A stretch of DNA of 59,076 nt, from positions 1-59,076 of the forward strand of contig NZ_LZRN01000027.1 in the NCBI RefSeq assembly GCF_001678675.1, given 5' to 3'. Numbering within the stretch: the stretch's first letter is position 1; each line of letters begins with the position of its first letter. This stretch comes from Gelidibacter algens. GTDB taxonomy: Bacteria; Bacteroidota; Bacteroidia; Flavobacteriales; Flavobacteriaceae. The notes under the pieces were generated by a model. It saw nothing but the letters and a program-made list of their open reading frames with translations, had not been told where the DNA came from and made no database searches. Shown in pieces: positions 38,301 through 45,685 of the stretch. Position numbers and translations under genes: made by a program.

Positions 38301-38506
38301 CCGCCATTGAAGCTGGAGCCGTCAGAACGACACCAATTTTATTAACCGCAGGAACAGTGGTTATTGGAGCATTCGTGATCTTGTTTGACCCCATTTTCCA
38401 AGGATTGGCCATTTCGTTGATGGGCGGAACGATTGTTTCAACGGTTTTAACCTTATTGGTTGTCCCATTGGTTTATTATATGATTGAGAAGAAGAATTAT
38501 AAATAA
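35312..38506 (+). CDS. RND-family efflux permease
   Basis: A 1064-aa inner-membrane pump of the AcrB/CzcA superfamily with twelve membrane helices in two halves. The first helix follows MQSKLTILLMIVFMVVGVYSS; the proton-relay segment reads FALVFVTGIVVDDSIIIAENMHRHF, and the second half ends with GIMVRNSVLLIDFINLRTAEG. Two large periplasmic domains lie between. The substrate is unclear. Its single Asp-Asp relay fits multidrug (HAE-type) as well as other classes. Its dyad-driven promoter ties it to the sulfur genes, so a sulfur-related substrate is a possibility. Confidence 0.92.
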   Translation: MKEGIAGKIAKVFMQSKLTILLMIVFMVVGVYSSFLIPREEEPQIDVPMADIFVGYPGASPTEVESRVIKPLEQLISNIKGVEYVYSTSMKEQGMVIVQFYVGEDIERSFVKLYNEINKHMDQMPEGVTFPLVKTRAIDDVPMLGLTLWSENYDDYQLSQMAQELEAEIKKVNDVAITHKIGGRSRQLRVVLDKDKLAASGLDFLSVSEMIKANNSQLSSGSFDKNDTEFLVTTGKFLESVTDVENLVVGVQQDRPIYLKQVATIIDGPEVPLNYVSLGFGQGSVKSADYKSEYPAVTISVAKRKGADAMKISEVIIDKVEHLRSTLIPDDVHVEITRNYGETASDKVSELLWHLVGSIFAVTLVVMLAMGWRGGLVVFLSVPITFALTLLSYYMMDYTLNRITLFALVFVTGIVVDDSIIIAENMHRHFKMKRLPFKQAALYAINEVGNPTILATFTVIASVLPMAFVSGLMGPYMAPMPIGASIAMILSLFVALTITPYLGYIFLREKEKKGQPEKVEKPLEETLIYRLYDKFERPLMESKSKRWWFLGGTFAVLLGTMVLFFTNSVAVKMLPFDNKNEFQVVIDMPEGTTLERTGVVTQEISQYLSTRPEVVNYQNYVGTSAPITFNGLVRHYDLRGGSNTADIQVNLIAKGERSAQSHDIAKLLRPDIQKIASKYNANVKLVEVPPGPPVLSTIVAEVYGPDYKEQIKIADHIQDILNNTADVVDVDWMVEADQTEYQFEINKEKAMLYGVAPQQIAYTMNMALSNRAITTLYDEDASNQVGLVLALDEKEKSTITDISQLNVKSKQGKMIPIADLVTINKTIGDKSIYRKNQKRVVYVLADMAGELESPAYAILGMDEILKEIPLPQGYELNEMYLGQPDFEDNYTVKWDGEWQITLEVFRDLGIAFLGAIILIYILIVGWFQNFKAPIVMMVAIPLSLIGIIIGHWIMGAFFTATSFIGMIALAGIMVRNSVLLIDFINLRTAEGIPLKQAAIEAGAVRTTPILLTAGTVVIGAFVILFDPIFQGLAISLMGGTIVSTVLTLLVVPLVYYMIEKKNYK

Positions 38507-38512
38507 TAATTG

Positions 38513-38571
38513 TCCCGCAGAAAGCGCAGATTCACGCAGAATAGAGTAATAGATCTGCGAATTCTGCGGGA
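38513..38571 (+). repeat. CGCAGAT hairpin repeat, copy 7
   Basis: Shortest copy: TCCCGCAGAAAGCGCAGATTCACGCAGA on the left and GATCTGCGAATTCTGCGGGA on the right, with a loop of only about 10 bp. It sits 6 bp after the RND stop and far from the GxxExxY gene. Confidence 0.85.
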
Positions 38572-38587
38572 AACAAAAAAATGTGAA

Positions 38588-38893
38588 ATGAAATTAGTAA
38601 TCGTAACAGCAGTCGAAGAATTTCAGAAAGATATTTTGAAACTTTTCAAATTAGCCAATATCGAGAATTTTAGTAGTTCAGATATTGATGGGCACAAAGA
38701 TGGTGCGTCAGTTTTAATGGGCTCTAGTTGGTTTTCTGGCGCAAAATTGGGTAATGAGTCGCGTATGTTTTTCTCCTTTACAGAAGATGAACATATTGCG
38801 GCCTTGTTCAACCTTATCGAAGAATTTAATAAAAATCTGGAAACATACAATCCCATAAAGGCGGTTGTGGTTCCCATAGAGAAGTTTATATAA
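38588..38893 (+). CDS. PII-like small protein of the RND operon
   Basis: A 101-aa protein starting MKLVIVTAVEEFQKDILKLFKLANIENFSSSDIDG, with alternating beta-alpha-beta segments like the ferredoxin-like fold of PII/CutA proteins. The PII T-loop residues are not evident. Small PII-like proteins are known beside metal and other RND pumps. I set the start at this ATG because the upstream frame (from 38510) translates the hairpin repeat. It is probably co-transcribed with the pump. Confidence 0.65.
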   Translation: MKLVIVTAVEEFQKDILKLFKLANIENFSSSDIDGHKDGASVLMGSSWFSGAKLGNESRMFFSFTEDEHIAALFNLIEEFNKNLETYNPIKAVVVPIEKFI

Positions 38894-38911
38894 TCTTAAA
38901 ATTAATTCATC

Positions 38912-39127
38912 ATGTTAAATACATATTTTAGAGTAATTGTGGGCACTATGGTGCTATTGAGTGTTGTACTGACTGTTTATGTCAACCCAAATTGGATGTG
39001 GCTTACCGTATTTATAGGTATCAATTTAATTCAGTCAGCATTTACAAAATGGTGCTTGTTGGAAACAATTTTGCAGAAGTTAGGTGTTAAAAACACCGCT
39101 GGCGCTAGCTGCTCAACGAAAATCTAA
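38912..39127 (+). CDS. DUF2892 (YgaP transmembrane-type) protein
   Basis: A 71-aa membrane protein with two helices and the pattern NTYFRVIVGTMVLLS...NPNWMWLTVFIGINLIQSAFTKWCLLETIL. This matches the membrane domain attached to rhodanese in E. coli YgaP, here encoded separately. It has cysteines in KWCLLE and near the C-terminus (ASCSTK). It starts 18 bp after the PII-like gene, and a rhodanese gene follows. Confidence 0.82.
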   Translation: MLNTYFRVIVGTMVLLSVVLTVYVNPNWMWLTVFIGINLIQSAFTKWCLLETILQKLGVKNTAGASCSTKI

Positions 39128-39234
39128 TCTAGCGCACTTCAATTTTTTACTGCTCATTGGTGGATATGGAAGTGTGTCTATAGATTTTTGTAAATTCTAA
39201 TGTAGAGATTACAGTGCCCCTAATTAAATAGTTC

Positions 39235-39242
39235 TACTTTTG
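39235..39242 (+). promoter_or_regulatory. possible -7 box for the rhodanese gene
   Basis: TACTTTTG matches TAnnTTTG exactly and is identical to the box of the TolC-RND operon. The dyad position upstream holds only a half-site (ATTAC), so I do not count it as a further copy. It lies 113 bp before the ATG. Confidence 0.35.
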
Positions 39243-39355
39243 AACGGATCTCAAAAAACGGCACATTCCAAAGATTTTGGATGTAGCTATCTAGGCATCG
39301 CTCTATTCAACTTCTTGAGAAGTTTAATTGCAATCTTAGATAAAACACGATAAAA

Positions 39356-39718
39356 ATGAAAACATTCATACTTACCATAATGCTATTTGGAGCATCATTA
39401 CTGGCCCAAGCGCAACAAGATGACCGTATTCATATCTTAGAAGTGACCACATTTAAGGATTCCATTGCCCAGGCAAAAGTGCAGTTGATTGATGTGAGAA
39501 CACCTGAGGAATTTGAAGCTGGACACATTGAAACTGCATTGAATATTGATTTCTTTTCAGAACAGTTCAATGCCGATTTTGAAAAACTTGAGAAAGACAA
39601 ACCAGTTTATATTTACTGTAAAAGTGGCAATAGAAGCGGTCAAGCAGCAAAAAAACTAGCAGAAATGGGTTTTGAAATGATATACGATTTAAAAGGTGGC
39701 TTTTTAAATTATCAGTAA
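39356..39718 (+). CDS. secreted single-domain rhodanese
   Basis: A 120-aa sulfurtransferase with a signal peptide (cut after LAQAQQ), the rhodanese entry LIDVRTPEEFEAGHIETALNI and the active-site cysteine in YIYCKSGNRSGQAAKKL. It should work in the periplasm on sulfane sulfur or thiosulfate. With the DUF2892 gene 228 bp upstream it resembles YgaP split into two genes. Confidence 0.9.
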   Translation: MKTFILTIMLFGASLLAQAQQDDRIHILEVTTFKDSIAQAKVQLIDVRTPEEFEAGHIETALNIDFFSEQFNADFEKLEKDKPVYIYCKSGNRSGQAAKKLAEMGFEMIYDLKGGFLNYQ

Positions 39719-39760
39719 ATTTAAGATTTGATAGGTTTTGTCTGATTAAAAGAACACGCT

Positions 39761-40873
39761 CTATTCCTCCTTTGACTTCTCTTTTATCGCCACCTCATCA
39801 TTTATCATATAAATAGTTCGTGTTGGATAGGCCAATTCAATATTAGCGGCATTATAACGTTTTATCGTACTTTCAAAAACATCACATTTCATAGAAAACG
39901 AATCCGTGTAATTTCGAGCCCAAGCCCAAGCTCTTATCGTATATGAAGAATCGTTGATTTTTGTTAGGGCTGTTCTCACCATAGGCATCCCATCTTTTAT
40001 GTCAAGTTCTGAACGGTTGTCATAAATTAAAGGATGATTTTCACATTCTTCCTGTAAGATTTTTTTCGCATTATCAATATTACTGTCATATGAAATCCCT
40101 ACCTCAATGTGTTCGCAACACTTGGCTTCGAACAAGTCATAATTGATCAATTTTTCTTTGTTGATCACCGCATTAGGGATAACAATCATTTTGTTCTCAA
40201 AATTTCTAATAACGGTATGGCGCAAGGTAATGTCTACGACGGTGCCTAACATGGTATCTGTAACTTTGATCACATCGCCAATTTTGAAGGGTTTAAAAGA
40301 AATAATAAACACCCCTCCAACCAAGTTTGATAGGGCTTCTTGAGAGGCGACACCAGCAATGAGAGCCAATACACCTGCACCGCCCAAAGCCGTTTGCGCT
40401 ACACCTTTAAGCGAAGGAAAAGCCAATAATCCAAAAAGTAAACCTACAAAACAAATAAGAAAAACAACAACATAGCGCATAAATTTATAACTCGTAGGGT
40501 CATATTGGGAGACTATTTTCTCTTGAATTTTGTGTTTAAACCACATGTTGGTAAGTGTCGCGCCAACAATGGTCACCACAGCCACTAATCCCAAATAGCT
40601 TGCCAATTTAAAATAGGTCCTTAAGGTGGCATCTTTCTCATTGTCAACAAAAATAAAGCTCAATGCAATAACTCCTAAAACTAACCACAACGTGTTTAAA
40701 GTGCTTTTCAGTATTTTAACTGGCCCAAGTGGTGTGCCCGGAAATTTTTGCGCTTCTTTTTCAATCAACCACTTAATGATGAAATTTGTGACTATACGAA
40801 GTGTAACCGCTATGACAATAACTACTGCTCCATAAATGATTTGTGATTTGTAGGTTTCAAAAAATTCAGTCAT
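39761..40873 (-). CDS. MscS-family mechanosensitive channel
   Basis: A 370-aa small-conductance channel with three or four helices. It has the pore-lining GVAQTALGGAGVLALIAGVASQEALSNLVGGVFI, then FKPFKIGDVIKVTDTMLGTVVDITLRHTVIRNFENKMIVIPN of the beta domain. It protects against osmotic downshock. A TTG five codons upstream is possible, but the ATG gives a normal N-terminus (MTEFFETYKSQ). Confidence 0.92.
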   Translation of the reverse strand: MTEFFETYKSQIIYGAVVIVIAVTLRIVTNFIIKWLIEKEAQKFPGTPLGPVKILKSTLNTLWLVLGVIALSFIFVDNEKDATLRTYFKLASYLGLVAVVTIVGATLTNMWFKHKIQEKIVSQYDPTSYKFMRYVVVFLICFVGLLFGLLAFPSLKGVAQTALGGAGVLALIAGVASQEALSNLVGGVFIISFKPFKIGDVIKVTDTMLGTVVDITLRHTVIRNFENKMIVIPNAVINKEKLINYDLFEAKCCEHIEVGISYDSNIDNAKKILQEECENHPLIYDNRSELDIKDGMPMVRTALTKINDSSYTIRAWAWARNYTDSFSMKCDVFESTIKRYNAANIELAYPTRTIYMINDEVAIKEKSKEE

Positions 40874-40992
40874 TTGTAAGTATTTCAATTTTTTATGTTA
40901 CTGTAGGTTTAAAGTATAGTCTCGTGAAACAAACTTTTCGACATGCACTAAAGTAATAGTTTTAATGATAATGGAAAGCCTCCATTCTAAAA

Positions 40993-41028
40993 AAGGCTAA
41001 ACCCAAAATTTAATTTGAGTTTAGCCTT
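40993..41028 (-). terminator. terminator of the Dps gene
   Basis: A 15-bp stem with one mismatch (AAGGCTAAAC.CAAA / TTTG.GTTTAGCCTT) has a six-base loop and, on the minus strand, a T6 tail. It follows the minus-strand Dps stop. Confidence 0.88.
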
Positions 41029-41052
41029 ATCAAAATTTAGTGATGTTGCGTT

Positions 41053-41529
41053 TTATTTAGCGATCGTTGCTCTGAGCATCCAAGCCATCTCTTCGTGCTC
41101 CATCATAATTCCAGTCAAGAAATCTGCTGTTCCTGCATCTTTCAAGTCGTCTTCCACCTTCGAGATATTTTCACGAATATATTTTATGATGGTATCATGG
41201 TCATCTAATAAGGTAGCAGTGTAATCATGACTTGTGTTGTCGCCCTTATATTTTTCAGAAAGGTGCGTTAACTCCAAAAATTCTTTCAAGGTTCCTGGTG
41301 CATAATGCCCTACCTTTCTGATGCGCTCTGCAACGCTATCTGTAAATCTTTTAATATCGTTGTAATGCTCCTCAAAAAATAGATGTTTGGTATGGAAATC
41401 ATGGCCTTCTAAATTCCAGTGCGCTTTCAATGTTTTTGTATAAAGTACAAACTCATCTGCTAACAATTTAGCAAGGATGTCAGATACTTCTTGTCTGTGT
41501 TCTTTTGAAATTCCAATATTCGTATTCAT
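41053..41529 (-). CDS. Dps-family ferritin-like DNA-protection protein
   Basis: A 158-aa four-helix protein with the Dps iron-site pattern KAHWNLEGHDFHTKHLFFEEHYNDIKRFTDSVAERI. It stores iron, detoxifies peroxide with it and may bind DNA as a 12-mer. The gene stands alone between the MscS and VOC genes and has its own terminator. Confidence 0.93.
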   Translation of the reverse strand: MNTNIGISKEHRQEVSDILAKLLADEFVLYTKTLKAHWNLEGHDFHTKHLFFEEHYNDIKRFTDSVAERIRKVGHYAPGTLKEFLELTHLSEKYKGDNTSHDYTATLLDDHDTIIKYIRENISKVEDDLKDAGTADFLTGIMMEHEEMAWMLRATIAK

Positions 41530-41774
41530 GGTTTTTTATTTAAGTTATTATTTATTTTTCTTTGAATATTCAATACTATTGAAAACTTAAAGTTTTGCTT
41601 CCAAAGTACCTTAATTTGTTGGGGTAATCGTGCTTATAAGCTAGTATTCTTGACTGTTTTGGACATTATCACTAGCTCTAACTCATTGGTGTTTTTGATC
41701 GATCAATCTTTAGATCCTAATTAAATTCATGTGATTTTTTTATAACCGATAGTTATAAAGTTACCCATTTTCAA

Positions 41775-42284
41775 TTAGATTAAAGGCCCTTTTGGTCCTA
41801 TATTATGGAGCTCATAGCTATGTGAATATATTTCAATGCTATTCCCAAACGGATCTTCAGCAAATGCCATCACATAAGGCTTCTCATCAGGATATTCTAC
41901 TTGCGGCTCCATGGTAATCTTTCCACCGCCTGCTTCAATGCGCTCTAAAAGTTCTTTGGGATTGGGATGTTGAACGCAAAAGTGAAAGATGCCTGTTGCA
42001 AAAGGTGTATTTATGGATGCCTCTGTAAAATTCTCTGAAAATTGAAAAAGCTCCAAACCTATCCCATCTGCAGATGACAGATGCGCAAAGCGAAAGGATT
42101 TCCATCCCTTACCATAGATCAACTTGCTGATTCTGCTGAGATTGTTTCCCTCGTCTTCAGAGACACGCATAGGTCCAGAAATATGGTACCAGCCCATCAC
42201 TTCAGTGTAAAATTTTATGGCTTTTTCTAAGTATGGAACGGTGAGTCCAACATGGGAGAAATTTACAGGATATGCTTTTTTCAT
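41775..42284 (-). CDS. VOC-superfamily (glyoxalase/bleomycin-resistance fold) protein
   Basis: A 169-aa protein starting FSHVGLTVPYLEKAIKFYTEVMGWYHI and ending AFAEDPFGNSIEIYSHSYE, both diagnostic of the VOC metal-binding fold. The substrate is unknown. It is 15 bp downstream of the DUF981 gene and followed by no close partner, so it probably belongs to the Ndh-SDR-DUF981-VOC unit. Confidence 0.88.
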   Translation of the reverse strand: MKKAYPVNFSHVGLTVPYLEKAIKFYTEVMGWYHISGPMRVSEDEGNNLSRISKLIYGKGWKSFRFAHLSSADGIGLELFQFSENFTEASINTPFATGIFHFCVQHPNPKELLERIEAGGGKITMEPQVEYPDEKPYVMAFAEDPFGNSIEIYSHSYELHNIGPKGPLI

Positions 42285-42299
42285 TTGTATTGAGGTTTA

Positions 42300-43022
42300 T
42301 TATTTCATGGTATTTACAATTAAGCCGATGTGCGAAAAATAGTTGAACGCCCCAAACAGCAAAAACACAATGCCCAAGCCGTATAAAAGAATGTATGCCG
42401 CCTTTAATTTAGTGGTTGCAATAATTTGTCCTTCAGAAAAACTCTTAAAAACACTTGGGATCAATAGTGAGGCCACGCCGGTCAATGCCCATAGGCCGGA
42501 GATAAAAATAGCTTCTACAAGAGGATATTCTGCAAATTGTCCGCTTACGGGTTCTTCCGGAGGTGCGGCAAACAATTGATACTTTACGCCGGCAACGCCA
42601 ATAGCAATAAGGGCTAAACCAATTCCGTAGAAAAAATATTTAAATTGATACCCGATTTTCGCGATAGGAACGAGCGGGTTTTCAGAGGTCTGCAACAGCT
42701 GCGACGCTTTCCAGAAATAGAATGAAAACGCCAAAAGTAAAGTTCCAAAAGCTAATGCAGGTTCTCCAAATACAATATTATCAAACGGAAAATATTTCGC
42801 CAACGGCCAAGTCAGCGTCATGTGCAACCCTGTAAGAAACAGCAATATCCCGAGAACGGCCAAATTGAGCGACCATCCCTTTGGTTCTATTGGCTTTTTC
42901 TCAAGCATTTGTTTTCCCATAACTGCCAAAGAACATAAGGCGGCACCAACCGCCAAACACATAATGGTATTATAGGTTGGCATATTCATCCAATCTATAA
43001 TCAGACCCTGATCATCTTTCAT
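42300..43022 (-). CDS. DUF981-family membrane protein
   Basis: A 240-aa protein with six or seven helices; the DUF981-like segment LTGLHMTLTWPLAKYFPFDNIVFGEPALAFGTLLL is clear. The function is not established. It lies between an SDR and a VOC gene on the same strand. Confidence 0.8.
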   Translation of the reverse strand: MKDDQGLIIDWMNMPTYNTIMCLAVGAALCSLAVMGKQMLEKKPIEPKGWSLNLAVLGILLFLTGLHMTLTWPLAKYFPFDNIVFGEPALAFGTLLLAFSFYFWKASQLLQTSENPLVPIAKIGYQFKYFFYGIGLALIAIGVAGVKYQLFAAPPEEPVSGQFAEYPLVEAIFISGLWALTGVASLLIPSVFKSFSEGQIIATTKLKAAYILLYGLGIVFLLFGAFNYFSHIGLIVNTMK

Positions 43023-43090
43023 ATGATTTTAATTAAAATGATCAACTTTGTTAGCTAAAAAGAGCCTCGTAAATAGTTTAGGTTGTGCTT

Positions 43091-43846
43091 TTAGACTGCT
43101 AGATAGCCACCATCTACTGGGTAATAATCTCCCGTTGAAAAAGACGATTTATCAGAAGCCAAAAACAAGCACATTTCTGCCACTTCTTCAGGTTTTCCCA
43201 ATCTGCCAATCGGATGTTTGGACTCTAAACCCTGAATGCCTTCTTTACCCATAGACTCTTCATTTACCAATCCTGTATAAATAAATCCAGGACCAACGGC
43301 ATTAACGCGTATGTTGTCTTTAGCATGATCTATAGCTGCTGTTTTTGTAAGACCAACCACAGCATGCTTAGCTGCAACATAACCTACAGATCCACCAAAA
43401 CCTACCTGCCCGAGTATGGAGGCCATATTGATAATACTGCCAGAACCACTTTTTTTCATTGCAGGAATTTGATATTTCACGCCATAAAAGACTCCTGAAA
43501 GATTGATGTCCAAAACCTTCTTCCAATCCTCAATGGGATAGTCGGCTACTGGTTCTTGAGTACCTCCAATTCCTGCATTGTTCACGGCAATATGAAGTGC
43601 GCCATACTTTGCTACGGTTTGCTTCACTAAGTGTTCTACAGCTTCAGGGCTGCTTGTATCCGCTTTGATGAAGAACGCAGTGCCACCGTCTTTTTCAATG
43701 GCCTCAACCGCTTCATGCCCTTTTGCTTCATCAATATCACTAACAATTACTTTGGCACCTTCTTTAGCGAATAGGAGCGCTGTGGCTCTACCAATTCCAG
43801 ATGCTGCACCCGTTATAATGGCCACTTTATCTTCTAAGATTTTCAT
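43091..43846 (-). CDS. short-chain dehydrogenase/reductase
   Basis: A 251-aa classical SDR with TGAASGIGRATA (cofactor glycine motif), NNAG, the serine of SIINMASILG, the catalytic YVAAK and the late PVDGGYLAV of the glucose-1-dehydrogenase-like group. Asp in VSDIDEAK suggests NAD preference. The substrate is unknown. Confidence 0.92.
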   Translation of the reverse strand: MKILEDKVAIITGAASGIGRATALLFAKEGAKVIVSDIDEAKGHEAVEAIEKDGGTAFFIKADTSSPEAVEHLVKQTVAKYGALHIAVNNAGIGGTQEPVADYPIEDWKKVLDINLSGVFYGVKYQIPAMKKSGSGSIINMASILGQVGFGGSVGYVAAKHAVVGLTKTAAIDHAKDNIRVNAVGPGFIYTGLVNEESMGKEGIQGLESKHPIGRLGKPEEVAEMCLFLASDKSSFSTGDYYPVDGGYLAV

Positions 43847-43867
43847 AATTATAGATTTTTTAAAAAG

Positions 43868-45163
43868 TTACATAGTGTTCTGTTCTAACACTGTAGAATC
43901 TGTTGCTGTTTGCCCAACCATAACGCCTTGAGAATGGCCTTTGCCTAGGTAGGCGTTGAACCAATTCCAGAAGGTTCTGAATTTATTTCTATAACCCACC
44001 AATAAAAATAAGTGCACAAACAACCATAAAAACCAAGCAAACCATCCTGTAAGGGTTGTTTTTGGAAAAGTCATATCAGCAACCGCTTTTTTATCGCCAA
44101 TAATGGCCATGGTACCTTTATCATTGTATTTAAAAGCTTCAAGTTTTTTATTTTTGGTCATCGCAATAAAATTTTCAGCCATCGCTTTGCCTTGTTGTTG
44201 TGCAACACTGCCCAATTGCGGATGTCCTTCCGGGAAATCAGGGTCCGTTTTTTGTATACACGCATCTCCAATGGCATATATATTATTATAATGTACTACC
44301 TGATTATAGGCATCTACGTTGAGTCGGTTGCCATCTTCATAACAGTCTTCCTTAATGCCCTTAAACTTAATTCCGATAACTCCAGCTGTCCAGATTAAGG
44401 TTTTTGTTTCAATGGTTTCACCATCTTTGAAGAAGACCTTATCATCTTTATAATCAGACACCATTTTGTTTAATTTCACGATGATCCCCAAATTCTCAAG
44501 GGTTTTTAGGGTGTATTGCTGTGACTCTTTACGCATAGGTGGGAGTACCGTTGGTGCTCCATCTACCAAATAAATATTCAATTGCTCTCCTACGAGCTCT
44601 GGATAAATGTCAATAAGTTTACGTTTCCGCATTTCAGCAATCATTCCTGCTATTTCCACTCCTGACGGGCCCGCGCCGGAGATAACGATGTTTCGCATTT
44701 TCCGTTTTTCATCTTCGTCTGTACAAAAGGTATATTTTTCACCTTCCATGATGAGATAATTTCTCAATTTTATCGCATCGTTGACGGTTTTCATTTTTAG
44801 TGCATTTTTCTCAATATTGTCCATACCAAAAAAATTGCTCTTAGTACCAATAGCAATAACCAAATAATCGTAATGTAGATCTCCTGTGGATAGCTTTATT
44901 TTATTAGCTTCTGGGATTATTTCTTCCAATTCACCCAACCTGAAATGCAAGTTCTTTTTTTTATTGAAAAGTGCCCGAAAAGGAATGGTTATACTTGAAA
45001 TGTCTAGCATTCCCGTAGCCACTTGGTATAATAGGGGTGGAAAGAAATTATAATTATTCCGATCCACCATAGTCACCTGCAATCCTTTTATGCCGTCCAA
45101 TTCTTTCGCCAAATTAATACCCGCAAAACCGCCACCTACAATGACAATATGTTTATCTTTCAT
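43868..45163 (-). CDS. ndh: type II NADH dehydrogenase (NDH-2)
   Basis: A 431-aa FAD enzyme that passes electrons from NADH to quinone without pumping protons. FAD motif IVIVGGGFAGINLAKEL at the start, ATG-like IAIGTKSNFFG, NADH-binding NIVISGAGPSGVEIAGMIAE and a late AIGDA are all visible. The C-terminal hydrophobic helix (GWFAWFLWLFVHLFLLVGYRN) anchors it to the membrane. It heads the downstream SDR-DUF981-VOC genes. Confidence 0.9.
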   Translation of the reverse strand: MKDKHIVIVGGGFAGINLAKELDGIKGLQVTMVDRNNYNFFPPLLYQVATGMLDISSITIPFRALFNKKKNLHFRLGELEEIIPEANKIKLSTGDLHYDYLVIAIGTKSNFFGMDNIEKNALKMKTVNDAIKLRNYLIMEGEKYTFCTDEDEKRKMRNIVISGAGPSGVEIAGMIAEMRKRKLIDIYPELVGEQLNIYLVDGAPTVLPPMRKESQQYTLKTLENLGIIVKLNKMVSDYKDDKVFFKDGETIETKTLIWTAGVIGIKFKGIKEDCYEDGNRLNVDAYNQVVHYNNIYAIGDACIQKTDPDFPEGHPQLGSVAQQQGKAMAENFIAMTKNKKLEAFKYNDKGTMAIIGDKKAVADMTFPKTTLTGWFAWFLWLFVHLFLLVGYRNKFRTFWNWFNAYLGKGHSQGVMVGQTATDSTVLEQNTM

Positions 45164-45685
45164 GTTCTTTTTTTATTAGAAGCCAAATTGTCTTCAATCT
45201 ACAAGACCAACTCAGAAAAATCAATTTTTTTTTCGTTATTCAATAGCCTCTTAAAGCCTAAATACCGCGGATTATTGAATTGTTTGGAGAGTTATCGGGT
45301 GATTTAATGACTTGCAATTTTTTTAATTTTATTGAATTTAGGGCTTTTCAGTAAGGGTCCTTGTCGCATTTAACATAACTATTGACGCTATAAGATTGGA
45401 GATGTTCCATTTCAGTTTGTTAAGAAAATTGGCAGGGAAAGCCTTTGTGCAAAAGGTACGAAACATTCCTATTACCAAAATATGGGATGCATGGGGTTAT
45501 AGTGGGATGGCAAAACTACATCGGTTTCAAAATGGGCTTTATTATTTGATACCGTCAATAATTGAATCAGTTAGTTCTTTCTTATTCTAAAAGAGTTGAA
45601 TAAAATGAGTGTGTTCTGACATACATCTGTGTAAGCGAATGATAAGTAAACAGGCGTTAAATGGCTGTAGGCTTTTGGAACTCTA
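45164..45685. other. intergenic gap; one doubtful small reading frame
   Basis: About 520 bp upstream of ndh and downstream of nhaA. A plus-strand frame from an ATG at 45402 to 45590 (62 codons) is open but has no recognisable family or motif and no ribosome-binding site. I see no repeat or RNA gene here. Confidence 0.3.

Noticed and set aside
39199-39242. Sixth copy of the dyad promoter before the rhodanese gene
   Set aside because: The -7 box is perfect, but only one half-site (ATTAC) is near the expected dyad position.
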